Under the pieces are notes generated by a model. It searched no databases, was not told where the DNA came from, and saw nothing but the letters and a program-made list of their open reading frames with translations. 60,383 nucleotides of DNA from Cytophagaceae bacterium SCN 52-12 (GTDB lineage: Bacteria > Bacteroidota > Bacteroidia > Cytophagales > Spirosomataceae). Location of the stretch: contig MEDT01000040.1 of the NCBI GenBank assembly GCA_001724175.1, positions 1 to 60,383 of the forward strand, given 5' to 3'. Shown piece by piece: positions 49,362-58,580 of this stretch. The translations under genes and the position numbers were made by a program. Numbering within the stretch: position 1 is the first letter of the stretch; every line of letters begins with the position of its first letter.

Positions 49362-50351
49362 TCAGGGTTTAATATCTATCGAAAAAGAATTGTAGCTGGC
49401 AAATATGCCAAGTCCTCCGCTGACGTTGGAATAAAGCAGCACAGGCTCTGCAAAGGGATTGTCGTCGGCAATATCATGGGCCTGCACAGACTGGTGATAT
49501 CGGTAATAATATTCATCGGTATGCAGCAAATCCAGTGTAATCCCTTTGACTTCCACCGGGTGCCCGGATTCAGTGCCGTTCTCCGTCCAGAAAACCGGCC
49601 TCTTCAGGCTTATCCGTCCGAGCGGCGAATGCATGGCCCCGCCGTCTGAATTGGCGTCGCTCTGTAGCTCGCTGCCTCCGAAAGCATCGTCCCACTGCAA
49701 AGGGATCGTGGCCCGCCCGCGCTTGATCACCGGCTTCCCGTCCGGGCCCGCTTCCCGGTAATCGGTAAGCAAAAGCGCCTTCCCGGCGACCCGGTAATAA
49801 TTGCCCGGCCCCGGCGGATCCTTCCAGGTAAACTGCACCGTCAGGCTTGTATCTTTTCTCCCGTAAAAGTCTCCTATGCTGCTGTAAGAAGTATCGAGCT
49901 GGTAGGAAGCGATAGGGGGAGGCACCGTAGGAACGGTTGTTTTCGCTTCTGCCGACCGCTTGTCGTCTCTCACCCGCAGATGATAGGTCACCCCTGGCCT
50001 GATCCCGCCTATCTCGTAGGCGTTTACCGAATAAGCCAGGTAGGTCGAATCATACGGAAGCACAACTTCTTTAGCGCCGTCGGCCAGGACGACAACGGCG
50101 TTGGTTATGATGTCAGGTTCTCCCGGATGCGCGTCTTCCACAAACACGGGGCTGCTTTGGGTGACATAAACCGTCACAAGCGTATCGTGCGGCGACAGGT
50201 AAGCGTGGATAACCAGCTTCGGCTCATTGCTGTCCAGCGCAAACTCCGGAACAGTTTCCACGAGCGGGCCGCAGGAAGCCATCATCCCGGCAAAACAGAG
50301 CAGGGAGCCGGCGCGGACGGCAAATCGTACGGTCTCAGAATTTAAACCCAT
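49362..50351 (-). CDS. DUF4249 lipoprotein, TonB-receptor partner
   Basis: A 329-residue lipoprotein with M-A-S-C lipobox (Cys about residue 27). The body is beta-rich with V-I-H-A-Y-L-S-P-H-D-T-L-V-T-V-Y-V-T-Q-S-S-P-V near the N-terminus and G-V-T-Y-H-L-R-V-R-D, typical of DUF4249, a surface-lipoprotein family in Bacteroidota that is usually encoded next to a TonB-dependent receptor with a carboxypeptidase-like N-terminal domain. Its start overlaps the receptor's stop by 17 bases, so the two are co-expressed and likely work together. Ligand unknown. Confidence 0.88.
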   Translation of the reverse strand: MGLNSETVRFAVRAGSLLCFAGMMASCGPLVETVPEFALDSNEPKLVIHAYLSPHDTLVTVYVTQSSPVFVEDAHPGEPDIITNAVVVLADGAKEVVLPYDSTYLAYSVNAYEIGGIRPGVTYHLRVRDDKRSAEAKTTVPTVPPPIASYQLDTSYSSIGDFYGRKDTSLTVQFTWKDPPGPGNYYRVAGKALLLTDYREAGPDGKPVIKRGRATIPLQWDDAFGGSELQSDANSDGGAMHSPLGRISLKRPVFWTENGTESGHPVEVKGITLDLLHTDEYYYRYHQSVQAHDIADDNPFAEPVLLYSNVSGGLGIFASYNSFSIDIKP

Positions 50352-52743
50352 AGCTCACCGAAGGTATAATTGGAAAAAGAGAATAGCGCTTCAAAACACT
50401 CTTAGTCTGCCGGGTCCCGGGATCGGTCTCCCGCTCAAGGTTATAGAAGAAGGGATTCTTCCGGTTGTAGAGATTATAAAAAGAAATATCCCAGACTCTT
50501 TCAAACCGCCTTTTCTGCCTGATAAACTGTATGGAGATGTCCATCCTGTGATAAGGTTCGGCCCTGAAGCTGTTCTTAGCCCCGTAGTCATTCACGCTCC
50601 TCCCGTACCCGAAAGCGGCCAGCGCGGGATTCGCATACACGCTGAAACCGCCGGAGGGCGCATGCGGAATAGTACGATAGGTAGCTATCGGCAGGGTCAG
50701 CGCATTCCCGGTTCCATACACCCACACCGCCGAGAGGTGGATCTTTTTGGACAGTTCATAAATGCCTACCAGCGAAAGGTCGTGCCGGCGATCGTACCTG
50801 GGAAAAAAGATCTCCCCTTTATTCAGCTCCGGGAACTTCCAGTAGGTCCACGACAGCGTATACCCCACCCAGCCCGAAAACCTGCCTTCCTTCCTCTGCA
50901 GCAGGAATTCGGCTCCGTATGACCAGCCTTTGCCCGATGTAACGCTGTTTTCCCAGTTCACATCGTTTGCTCCTTCACCCTGGAAGGAGAGGAATGATGC
51001 CCCCTCCTTGTAATTGAGGATATCCTGCATATGCTTGTAATAGCCTTCTACGGTCAATGTCAGGCCGGACTTTTCGAGATCTTTTGCAAATCCGGCGGCG
51101 ACCTGGCGGGAATGCTGCGGCCGGACCCTGGCCGTCGTCGGCACCCACAGATCGGTTGGCAGGCCCAGTCCCGTATTCGACAGCAGGTGCACATACTGGT
51201 TCATCTCGGCATAGGATGCCTTGAATGAGAACTGCTTTGCCAGCCGGATCGCCGACGAAAACCGGGGCTCAGGCCTGAAATAGCGGACAGAATCTGCCGT
51301 GAAAAGGCTCCCCCTCAGCCCGGCATTTATTTTGACCCGGCTGCCCAACTGCCAGGTGTCCTGTATATAAAGACCGCCTTCTACCGAAAGATCCGGCCTG
51401 GTCGATTGCGTTAACGGTATATCTACCAGAGATCCGGTGAGGACCAGCGCCGACGGAATAAACTGGTGCCTGGTAACCTGGACTCCGAAACGGAGCGCAT
51501 GAGAAGGATGGGGATAGTAGTCAAAATCTGTTTTCAAGCCGATGTCCCGTATCCTGGAGAGGTATTTAAGCGTAAATTCGGCCTTTTCTCCCCCGTTCCT
51601 TTCTTCCTCCACGTAGTTATCGATCCCGAATTTGAAATTGCTGAAAATCAGCGACGTGTTGGCAAACAACCTGGACCCGAACAGGTGGTTCCATCTCAGT
51701 GTGGCCGTCACGTTACCCCAGTTCAGGCCGGCATCCATGCGGTTGCCCTCTCCTTTTTCAATTACGGAAAACCTGTCCTGCCCGAGATACCCGCTCAGGT
51801 ACAGCTTGTCCTTATCCCCGAAATCATAATTGACCTTTGCGTTCAGGTCGTAGAAGTAGTACCCCGGGTTCACCTTGGTTTCTTCATTTTTCTGCTGTTG
51901 GGCTATAAAAGGCTTAGCCAGGATATCTATGTAGGTCCGCCTGCCCGAGACCAGGAAAGAAGATTTTCCCTTTGCCAGAGGCCCTTCGAGGGTCAGCCGG
52001 GAAGCGACCAGCCCTATGCCGCCTTCTCCTTTCAGCTTCTCCTTATTTCCTTCCCGCATATTCATTTCCAGCACAGACGACAGCCTTCCGCCGAACTGTG
52101 CCGGGAAACCGCCCTTGGTCAGCTCCACGCTTTTCAGCGCATCACCATTAAAAATGGAGAAGAAGCCAAACAGGTGATTGGCGTTGTATACGATGGCTTC
52201 ATCCAGTATCACCAGGTTCTGGTCGGGCCCGCCGCCCCGCACATAAAGCCCCGATTGCCCTTCGCTGCCTTTCTGGACCCCGGGCATCAGCTGCAGCACT
52301 TTGAGCACGTCCTTTTCACCGAGGAAGCCCGGTATCTTCTTTACCTGCGCAATAGGCACTTCCAGCTTGCTCATCTGGGGCGTCTGGCTTACAAAGCTGG
52401 TTTGCCTCCTGGCCGAAATGCTCACCTCTTCCAGCTGGGTGGCAGATTCCATGAAAATATTCAGGGTCATGTCTTCACGCCCGCGCCAGCGGTAGAACTG
52501 GCTCTGGTAAGCTACCGACGAGAAAACGACCTCGATGCTGTCGTCGGGAACAGGCAGGGTCAGCGAATAAAATCCATAGGTATTCGAAGCCGTGCCGTGG
52601 GGTGTTCCGGGGACAAAAACGGAAACACCCGGCAGCAGCTCGCCGCTTCCGGATTCCTTAATAAACCCGCTGAGCGTAACAGACTGGGATACCGAGTACT
52701 GCCACATGAACAACAGCGCCGCAAAGACTGGAGAAAACTTCAA
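50335..52743 (-). CDS. TonB-dependent receptor with CarboxypepD_reg-like domain
   Basis: An 802-residue outer-membrane receptor: signal peptide (1 to about 20), carboxypeptidase-regulatory-like domain (L-S-G-F-I-K-E-S-G-S-G-E-L-L-P-G-V-S-V-F-V-P-G-T, about 25-105), plug with V-R-G-G-G-P-D-Q-N-L-V-I-L-D-E-A, and a beta-barrel ending Y-G-F-K-F. It pairs with the DUF4249 lipoprotein, a common Bacteroidota arrangement for uptake of an unknown ligand. The MDR gene lies 36 bases upstream, and with murQ further upstream the four could form one transcript, but a separate promoter is not excluded. Confidence 0.92.
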   Translation of the reverse strand: MKFSPVFAALLFMWQYSVSQSVTLSGFIKESGSGELLPGVSVFVPGTPHGTASNTYGFYSLTLPVPDDSIEVVFSSVAYQSQFYRWRGREDMTLNIFMESATQLEEVSISARRQTSFVSQTPQMSKLEVPIAQVKKIPGFLGEKDVLKVLQLMPGVQKGSEGQSGLYVRGGGPDQNLVILDEAIVYNANHLFGFFSIFNGDALKSVELTKGGFPAQFGGRLSSVLEMNMREGNKEKLKGEGGIGLVASRLTLEGPLAKGKSSFLVSGRRTYIDILAKPFIAQQQKNEETKVNPGYYFYDLNAKVNYDFGDKDKLYLSGYLGQDRFSVIEKGEGNRMDAGLNWGNVTATLRWNHLFGSRLFANTSLIFSNFKFGIDNYVEEERNGGEKAEFTLKYLSRIRDIGLKTDFDYYPHPSHALRFGVQVTRHQFIPSALVLTGSLVDIPLTQSTRPDLSVEGGLYIQDTWQLGSRVKINAGLRGSLFTADSVRYFRPEPRFSSAIRLAKQFSFKASYAEMNQYVHLLSNTGLGLPTDLWVPTTARVRPQHSRQVAAGFAKDLEKSGLTLTVEGYYKHMQDILNYKEGASFLSFQGEGANDVNWENSVTSGKGWSYGAEFLLQRKEGRFSGWVGYTLSWTYWKFPELNKGEIFFPRYDRRHDLSLVGIYELSKKIHLSAVWVYGTGNALTLPIATYRTIPHAPSGGFSVYANPALAAFGYGRSVNDYGAKNSFRAEPYHRMDISIQFIRQKRRFERVWDISFYNLYNRKNPFFYNLERETDPGTRQTKSVLKRYSLFPIIPSVSYGFKF

Positions 52744-52779
52744 TAAGACGATAAATTAGACCGAAACTGGAATAAAGAC

Positions 52780-53790
52780 CTATATTGCAAATACAATTTT
52801 TCCAAACTGCTCCCCGCGCTCCATACGGCTCATTCCCCTGTTGACTTCATCAAAAGGCATCACAGTGTCAATCTCCGGGTAAAGCTTATGTTGGTTGATG
52901 AACCCGATCATGTCGCGGAATTCCCAGGGCGCACCCATGGTACTGCCGCTAATCGTCAGCTGCTTAAAGAAAATCTTCGCGGGCGCGAGGTCGGTAATAT
53001 TGCCCGTCGTGCCGCCGTAAAAGCAGATTCTCCCTCCCGGCGCAGCCAGATCTACCAGCTTCTGGAACCCGGGACCTCCCGCGCTGTCTATGATCACATC
53101 GAAATAGCCGTGGCGCGGCGACTTCAGCTTTACCAGGAAATCCCTGTGCCATGTAGGGGCGCTATAGTTAAACCCGCCTTTTACACCCATGCCGACCGAT
53201 TTCCCGATTTTTTCATCCGTCCCTGAAGTCACCCATACCTCGGCGCCCATCGCTACGGCAAACCGGGCCGCGAACTGTGCCACACCGCCTCCTATGCCGG
53301 TTATGAGCACTTTGTCCCGGCCGGTAAAAGCCGCTCTCGTTACGAGCGCACGCCAGGCGGTGAGCCCCGCCAGCGAAATAGCCGCCGCCTGCTCGTATGA
53401 CAGGTGGGCGGGCATTTCGGTCAGGTACTCATTTTTTACCGCTATGTACGCGGCAAAAGTCCCCTGGTCCTCGAGCCCCAGTATTTTGAAATCAGGTCCG
53501 TAATGCGTCTTTGCCTCGCCCCAGTTATGAGCGGGATTAATGATCACGCGCTTCCCGATCCATTTTTCACCCGACGCATCTCCTGCCTCTATCACAACGC
53601 CGGCGCCGTCAGAGCCGGGAACAGCCGGTACCCTTACACCCGGGTATAGCCCCTTTTGGATCCATAGATCCCGGTGGTTTAACCCGGCGGCTTTCAATTG
53701 GATCAATACCTCCCCGGGTGCAGCAACCGGGGTATCCAGATCGCGGAAGACCAACGGTTCATGCAATTTTTCCAGTACTGCTGCTTTCAT
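52780..53790 (-). CDS. quinone-oxidoreductase-like MDR (zinc-type) oxidoreductase
   Basis: A 336-residue medium-chain dehydrogenase/reductase. The N-terminal G-L-N-H-R-D-L-W and V-P-G-S-D-G-A-G-V-V segments, and the nucleotide-binding G-I-G-G-G-V-A-Q-F-A, are characteristic. G-L-N-H-R-D is the quinone-oxidoreductase type rather than the catalytic zinc-binding alcohol dehydrogenases; no clear structural zinc cysteines are seen. NAD(P)H-dependent reduction of an unknown substrate is likely. It is 49 bases after murQ and 36 bases before the TonB receptor, all on the minus strand. Confidence 0.85.
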   Translation of the reverse strand: MKAAVLEKLHEPLVFRDLDTPVAAPGEVLIQLKAAGLNHRDLWIQKGLYPGVRVPAVPGSDGAGVVIEAGDASGEKWIGKRVIINPAHNWGEAKTHYGPDFKILGLEDQGTFAAYIAVKNEYLTEMPAHLSYEQAAAISLAGLTAWRALVTRAAFTGRDKVLITGIGGGVAQFAARFAVAMGAEVWVTSGTDEKIGKSVGMGVKGGFNYSAPTWHRDFLVKLKSPRHGYFDVIIDSAGGPGFQKLVDLAAPGGRICFYGGTTGNITDLAPAKIFFKQLTISGSTMGAPWEFRDMIGFINQHKLYPEIDTVMPFDEVNRGMSRMERGEQFGKIVFAI

Positions 53791-53839
53791 GCTGGTTATA
53801 AAAGTCGATTGTTCAGCTACCGGGACTGATCACGTCATC

Positions 53840-54676
53840 TCATTGCTCCGTCCTCCCCGCTTCGATCGCATCCCTGACGCTGGAGTTATGGGCGTCCAGG
53901 AGCGCTTTGGCCTTGTCAGCGTCTATCCGGAGCTCCTCCATCACCATAGTAACGGCCCGGTTGACAAGTTTATGATTTGTGAGCTGCATATCGACCATTT
54001 TATTTCCTTTCACCTTGCCCAGCCTGATCATCACGGAGGTCGAAAGCATGTTCAATGCCAGCTTCTGCGCGGTTCCCGACTTCATCCTGGTACTGCCGGT
54101 TACAAACTCCGGGCCCACCACGATCTCTACCGGGTAAGCTGCGGCCTGCGCGACGGGCGATCCCTGGTTACAAACGATACAGCCTGTCAGCACGCCATGC
54201 CGCCCCGCTTCCTTAAGACCGCCCACGACATAGGGAGTCCGCCCCGAAGCCGCGATCCCTACCAGGCAATCCTTTTCGTTTATCCCGTATTCCTGCAGAT
54301 CTTTCCAGGCCTGTTCCGCATCATCCTCGGCATTTTCCACCGCCTTCCTGATCGCGCTGTCGCCGCCGGCGATAATCCCGACTACAAGGTCAAACGGCAC
54401 GCCGTAGGTAGGCGGACATTCCGAAGCATCCACAACGCCGAGGCGCCCGCTGGTCCCCGCCCCGATATAAAACAGGCGTCCTCCCTGCTTCATGCGCTCC
54501 ACTACGCCATCTACCAGCTTTGCAAGCTGCGGGATAGCCTTTTCGACAGCAAAGGGCACCGTCTTGTCTTCCCTGTTGATATTGGTCAGCAATTCTTCTA
54601 CCCCCATCCGGTCGAGGTCGTGGTAATTGGAGGCCGCCTCCGTGGTCAGCCGGGATAAGTCAGATCCGTGCTCCAT
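53840..54676 (-). CDS. murQ: N-acetylmuramic acid 6-phosphate etherase MurQ
   Basis: A 278-residue SIS-fold enzyme. I-G-A-G-T-S-G-R-L-G-V-V-D-A-S-E-C-P-P-T-Y-G is the MurQ signature, including the Glu of E-C-P-P-T, and the following T-G-S-T-R-M-K-S-G-T-A-Q-K is the sugar-phosphate-binding loop. It removes D-lactate from MurNAc-6-P during peptidoglycan recycling, giving GlcNAc-6-P. A minus-strand -7 candidate lies about 25 bases before its start, so it heads the run with the MDR gene. Confidence 0.95.
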   Translation of the reverse strand: MEHGSDLSRLTTEAASNYHDLDRMGVEELLTNINREDKTVPFAVEKAIPQLAKLVDGVVERMKQGGRLFYIGAGTSGRLGVVDASECPPTYGVPFDLVVGIIAGGDSAIRKAVENAEDDAEQAWKDLQEYGINEKDCLVGIAASGRTPYVVGGLKEAGRHGVLTGCIVCNQGSPVAQAAAYPVEIVVGPEFVTGSTRMKSGTAQKLALNMLSTSVMIRLGKVKGNKMVDMQLTNHKLVNRAVTMVMEELRIDADKAKALLDAHNSSVRDAIEAGRTEQ

Positions 54677-54699
54677 CTTTATATATTTATATTTTCTAT

Positions 54700-54707
54700 C
54701 AAAAATA
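54700..54707 (-). promoter_or_regulatory. candidate -7 element TATTTTTG for murQ
   Basis: An exact TANNTTTG on the minus strand, 24 bases before the ATG at 54676. Confidence 0.4.
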
Positions 54708-54815
54708 AGGAAAGGTTGCCAAAATAGAACTGAAGGTTCAAAATTTAGGAAATTGCGGGATATCCGTCCTATATCTCCGGAGTTTACACATATGTCGAAA
54801 ATAATTAAAATAACA

Positions 54816-54847
54816 TTTGGAAAATAGGATCCAACCTACCTTATTTG
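54816..54847 (+). promoter_or_regulatory. weak ilv operon promoter candidate
   Basis: TTTG (54816-54819), a 20-base spacer and CTTATTTG (54840-54847): the spacing is right but the first two bases of TANNTTTG do not match. No exact -7 box was found before the leader, so the ilv promoter remains unassigned. Confidence 0.25.
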
Positions 54848-54863
54848 TGACACCGTTTCAAAT

Positions 54864-54881
54864 TTAGCGAAATTTCGCTAA
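54864..54881. promoter_or_regulatory. 18-bp perfect palindrome upstream of the ilv leader
   Basis: TTAGCGAAATTTCGCTAA is an exact palindrome, 24 bases before the leader peptide start. It could be an operator or a 5' hairpin. Confidence 0.65.
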
Positions 54882-54905
54882 CCAGCTTTAAAATTCATTG
54901 TTAAC

Positions 54906-54959
54906 ATGATCCGGCGACTACCGATTGGCGTGCTACCGATTCCACCGCAAAGGTGGTGA
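54906..54959 (+). CDS. ilv leader peptide (17 codons, Ile/Leu/Val-rich)
   Basis: ATG at 54906 encodes MIRRLPIGVLPIPPQRW and stops at TGA 54957-54959. Six of its codons are for branched-chain amino acids: ATC, ATT and ATT for Ile, CTA and CTA for Leu, GTG for Val, with CTACCGATT (L-P-I) occurring twice. A translated leader of this type just before an intrinsic terminator and ilvD is the layout of ribosome-mediated attenuation: shortage of Ile, Leu or Val would stall the ribosome on these codons. Stop and following hairpin are spaced as expected. No Shine-Dalgarno sequence, which is usual in this phylum. Translation has not been shown. Confidence 0.75.
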   Translation: MIRRLPIGVLPIPPQRW

Positions 54960-54994
54960 GTGACTCAATTGGGAAAACCAAACGCCTCACTCAC
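54942..54994 (+). promoter_or_regulatory. alternative (antiterminator) pairings in the ilv leader
   Basis: CCACC (54942-54946) can pair with GGTGG (54952-54956). GTGAGTGA (54956-54963) can instead pair exactly with TCACTCAC (54987-54994), which includes the top of the terminator's 5' arm, with TTGG-GAAAA-CCAA (54969-54981) forming between. A ribosome at the stop codon would cover GTGAGTGA; one stalled at the second L-P-I would not. Confidence 0.6.
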
Positions 54995-55021
54995 TTAAAA
55001 TTGGGTGAGGCGTTTTTCTTT
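54980..55021 (+). terminator. ilv attenuator terminator
   Basis: AAACGCCTCAC (54980-54990) and GTGAGGCGTTT (55005-55015) form a perfect 11-bp stem with a 14-base loop followed by TTTTTCTTT. It lies between the leader peptide and ilvD (ATG 55039), so transcription into the operon requires read-through. Confidence 0.85.
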
Positions 55022-55038
55022 AAAAATAGTTTATACCA

Positions 55039-56730
55039 ATGTCCCAGGAATTAAACAAGTACTCCAAAACCCTTACGCAGGAGGTAACCAACCCCGCAGC
55101 ACAGGCCATGCTTTACGGAATCGGCCTGAAAGAGAACGACCTTAAAAAACCCCAGATCGGGATTGCAAGCACCGGCTACGAGGGAAACCCCTGCAACATG
55201 CACCTCAACGGCCTTTCAGTCTACGTCAAGCAGGGGATCCAGGCAAGCGGCGAGATGGTGGGACTGATATTCAACACGATCGGGGTTTCCGACGGGATGA
55301 CCAACGGGAACGACGGCATGCGCTATTCGCTGCCCAGCCGCGACCTTATTGCCGACTCCATCGAATCTGTCGTTTCCGCCCAGTGGTACGACGGCGTGGT
55401 CGCGGTAGTAGGATGTGATAAAAATATGCCGGGCGCCATTATGGCCATGGCCAGGCTCGACCGTCCGGCCATCATGGTCTACGGCGGCACCATCCGTTCA
55501 GGACACTACAAGGGCCAGAACCTCGATATCGTGTCTGCTTTTGAAGCCCTGGGCAAGAAATTCGCCGGGAATATCTCGGATGAGGACTTCAAGGGAGTGA
55601 TCCAGAACTCCATCCCCGGACCGGGCGCCTGCGGCGGCATGTACACAGCCAATACCATGTCTTCCTCTATAGAAGCAATGGGGCTGAGCCTTCCTTTCAG
55701 CAGCACCTACCCCGCTACCCATGAAGGGAAGCAGGAAGAATGTAAAAAAATCGGCGCCGCCATGAAAAAGCTCCTCGAGCTCGATCTGACGCCTTCCCAG
55801 ATTATTACCCGGAAGTCGCTCGAAAATGCGCTTACGGTCGTCATGGCCCTGGGCGGCTCCACCAATGCGGCGCTTCATTATCTCGCCATTGCCCGGGCAG
55901 CCAATATCCCTCTTACGCTCGACGACATACAGGCCATCTCCGACAGGGTTCCCTTCATAGCCGATCTGAAGCCCAGCGGCAAATACTTCATGGAAGACAT
56001 GCTTTCGATCGGCGGCGTACCTGCCGTGATGAAGTACCTGCTTAAAGAGGGACTGCTGCATGGCGACTGCATCACCGTAACCGGGAAAACGGTAGCCGAA
56101 AATGTGGAAAATGAAAAAGACCTCGATTTCGAATCCCAGAAAATCGTATTCCCGCTGAGCAACCCGATCAAAAGCTCGGGACATATCCAGATCCTGTACG
56201 GCAACCTGGCCCCCACCGGCGCAGTTGCCAAGATCACAGGCAAGGAAGGGCTCCATTTCCACGGCAACGCCAAAATATGCGAGCACGAGTCGGAAATCAT
56301 TACGGCTCTCGCCAATGGGGAGATCAAACCGGGTCATGTGGTGGTGATCCGGAACTCCGGCCCTAAGGGAGGACCCGGCATGTCTGAAATGCTCAAGCCT
56401 ACTTCGGCGGTAATGGGAGCCGGGCTCGGAGATAAGATCGCGCTGATCACCGACGGGCGCTTTTCGGGCGGAACCCACGGTTTCGTAGTAGGGCACATTA
56501 CACCCGAAGCGTTTGAAGGAGGCCCGATCGCCCTGGTGAAAGATGGCGACGAGATCACGATCGATGCGACCACCCGGGAGCTGACCCTTCATGTGTCGGA
56601 CGAAGAGCTGGCTGCCCGTAAAGCAGCCTGGGTTCAGCCTCAGCCCCTGTTTACAAAAGGCGTTTTGGGTAAATATATCCGGAATGTAAAATCGGCCAGC
56701 GAAGGCTGCGTTACCGATGAGCCCCAATAG
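55039..56730 (+). CDS. ilvD: dihydroxy-acid dehydratase IlvD
   Basis: A 563-residue enzyme of isoleucine/valine synthesis: dehydrates 2,3-dihydroxy-acids to 2-oxo-acids, cytoplasmic, Fe-S dependent. G-C-D-K-N-M-P-G and [12 protein letters not shown] are the cluster-ligand cysteine motifs; the N-terminal G-N-P-C-N-M-H-L adds the third. G-G-S-T-N-A-A-L-H and [11 protein letters not shown] are present. Length usual. First gene of ilvD-ilvB-ilvN; transcription probably passes the attenuator upstream. Confidence 0.97.
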   Translation: MSQELNKYSKTLTQEVTNPAAQAMLYGIGLKENDLKKPQIGIASTGYEGNPCNMHLNGLSVYVKQGIQASGEMVGLIFNTIGVSDGMTNGNDGMRYSLPSRDLIADSIESVVSAQWYDGVVAVVGCDKNMPGAIMAMARLDRPAIMVYGGTIRSGHYKGQNLDIVSAFEALGKKFAGNISDEDFKGVIQNSIPGPGACGGMYTANTMSSSIEAMGLSLPFSSTYPATHEGKQEECKKIGAAMKKLLELDLTPSQIITRKSLENALTVVMALGGSTNAALHYLAIARAANIPLTLDDIQAISDRVPFIADLKPSGKYFMEDMLSIGGVPAVMKYLLKEGLLHGDCITVTGKTVAENVENEKDLDFESQKIVFPLSNPIKSSGHIQILYGNLAPTGAVAKITGKEGLHFHGNAKICEHESEIITALANGEIKPGHVVVIRNSGPKGGPGMSEMLKPTSAVMGAGLGDKIALITDGRFSGGTHGFVVGHITPEAFEGGPIALVKDGDEITIDATTRELTLHVSDEELAARKAAWVQPQPLFTKGVLGKYIRNVKSASEGCVTDEPQ

Positions 56731-56772
56731 TTTGCCCGGAAAATTTTTATCGACAACCAATTCATAAGAGTA

Positions 56773-58545
56773 ATGGACTTAAAAGAACAACAGGGAGCAG
56801 ATGTCTCCTTTAATTCAGACTCTCAGGATTATACCGTTCAAACCCCGGAACAAGTGGTACTAAACGGTTCACATGCTGTGATCCGCTCCTTGCTCGCTGA
56901 GGGCGTCGAAACGATTTTCGGATATCCGGGCGGTGCTATCATGCCTGTATATGACGCTATTTACGATTACCAGGACAAGATCAGCCATATCCTCGTCAGA
57001 CACGAGCAGGGGGCCGGACACGCTGCCGAAGGCTATGCGAGGCTCTCGGGAAAAGTGGGCGTATGCCTGGTCACTTCCGGTCCGGGAGCTACCAACCTGG
57101 TGACGGCTATTGCCGATGCCATCATCGACTCCACACCTATGGTCTGCATCATCGGCCAGGTCGCCAAGCACCTGCTGGGTACCGATGCTTTCCAGGAAAC
57201 CGATGTCATGGGCGTCACCATGCCTATTACAAAATGGAACTACCAGATCACCTCTGCCGACGAAGTGCCCGGGATCATGGCAAAGGCGTTTTATATTGCC
57301 AAATCAGGCCGTCCCGGACCTGTGTTGATCGATATTACCAAAAATGCCCAGAATGAAATGATGAGCGGGCCGTTTGAGTACAAGCCCTGCTCGTCTATGG
57401 TCAGCTACCGCCCGAGGCTGGTTCCCAAGCAGGAGCAGCTCGAAAAGGCTGCTGCTTTGATCAATTCCGCGAAAAAGCCGTTCCTGTTTGTCGGTCATGG
57501 CGTCCAGATCTCCGGCGCGGAAGAGATCCTGCTGAAATTCCTTCAGAAAACAGGCATCCCCTGCGCATCCACATTGCTCGGATTGTCGTCCGTAGCTGTA
57601 GACCATCCGCTCTATATGGGCTGGCTGGGGATGCACGGCAATTACGGCACAAACGTGCTGACCAACCAGTGCGACCTGATTATCGGCGTCGGCCTGCGCT
57701 TCGACGACCGCGTAACCGGCGACGTGAGCCGCTATGCCAAACAGGCCAAAATCGTACATATCGAAATCGACCCGGCAGAAATTGACAAAATCGTCAAAGC
57801 CGACGCCCCGGTCGTAGGCGACGCAAAAGCCGCTCTTGAAATGCTGCTGCCGCTCGTTGAGCCTGCGTCGCATACGGAGTGGGTAGCAGAATTTGCAAAG
57901 TATGCTGAAATGGAAGACAGGCTGATCACTCAGCCCGAACTTTCTGCAAACAGTGAAAAAATAAAAATGGCTGAGGTAATAAGGGGGCTTTCCGATAAAA
58001 CGGAGGGACAGGCTGTGGTAGTAGCCGACGTAGGTCAGCACCAGATGATGACGGCCAGGTATTACCAGTTCAAGCACCCCAATTCGTTTATTACTTCGGG
58101 CGGCCTGGGAACGATGGGATATGCGCTGCCTGCCGCTTTCGGCGCGAAAGTGGGAGATCCGGAGCGGGATGTATACGCTTTTATCGGGGACGGATGCTTC
58201 CAGATGACCATCCAGGAGCTCGGCACTATCGCGCAAAGCGGTCTTCCTGTCAAAATCATTATCCTCAACAACAACTTCCTCGGGATGGTACGCCAGTGGC
58301 AGCAGCTGTTCCACGAGAAGCGGTATTCTTTTGTCGAGCTTCAGAATCCCGACTTTATCACCATCGCAAAAGGCTTTGGTATCGACGGACATACCTGCGT
58401 AAAGCGCGAAGACCTTTCGCAATCGCTCGATAAGCTCATCGCTTCTGACAAACCCTACGTCCTGGAGGTATTGGTGGAAAAAGAAGAAAACGTATTCCCG
58501 ATGGTCCCCTCGGGAGCCTGTGTCTCCGACATACGGCTTCAATAG
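56773..58545 (+). CDS. ilvB: acetolactate synthase large subunit IlvB
   Basis: A 590-residue thiamine-diphosphate enzyme. The ThDP motif G-D-G-C-F-Q ... L-N-N-N is near residue 475-500, and the N-terminal H-E-Q-G-A-G-H-A-A-E-G-Y-A-R carries the catalytic glutamate. An N-terminal addition of about 30 residues precedes the usual start of the fold (L-L-A-E-G-V-E-T-I-F-G-Y-P-G-G-A). Makes 2-acetolactate or 2-aceto-2-hydroxybutyrate, the first common step of Val/Leu/Ile synthesis. 42 bases after ilvD, 35 bases before ilvN. Confidence 0.96.
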   Translation: MDLKEQQGADVSFNSDSQDYTVQTPEQVVLNGSHAVIRSLLAEGVETIFGYPGGAIMPVYDAIYDYQDKISHILVRHEQGAGHAAEGYARLSGKVGVCLVTSGPGATNLVTAIADAIIDSTPMVCIIGQVAKHLLGTDAFQETDVMGVTMPITKWNYQITSADEVPGIMAKAFYIAKSGRPGPVLIDITKNAQNEMMSGPFEYKPCSSMVSYRPRLVPKQEQLEKAAALINSAKKPFLFVGHGVQISGAEEILLKFLQKTGIPCASTLLGLSSVAVDHPLYMGWLGMHGNYGTNVLTNQCDLIIGVGLRFDDRVTGDVSRYAKQAKIVHIEIDPAEIDKIVKADAPVVGDAKAALEMLLPLVEPASHTEWVAEFAKYAEMEDRLITQPELSANSEKIKMAEVIRGLSDKTEGQAVVVADVGQHQMMTARYYQFKHPNSFITSGGLGTMGYALPAAFGAKVGDPERDVYAFIGDGCFQMTIQELGTIAQSGLPVKIIILNNNFLGMVRQWQQLFHEKRYSFVELQNPDFITIAKGFGIDGHTCVKREDLSQSLDKLIASDKPYVLEVLVEKEENVFPMVPSGACVSDIRLQ

Positions 58546-58580
58546 TCCAGAAAATCAGTCAGTTCCTTTTTAATTGTCTC

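Noticed and set aside
54859-54866. CAAATTTA as a minus-strand -7 box (TAAATTTG) overlapping the ilv palindrome
   Set aside because: It would imply a 176-base murQ leader; the box at 54700-54707 is a better murQ candidate.
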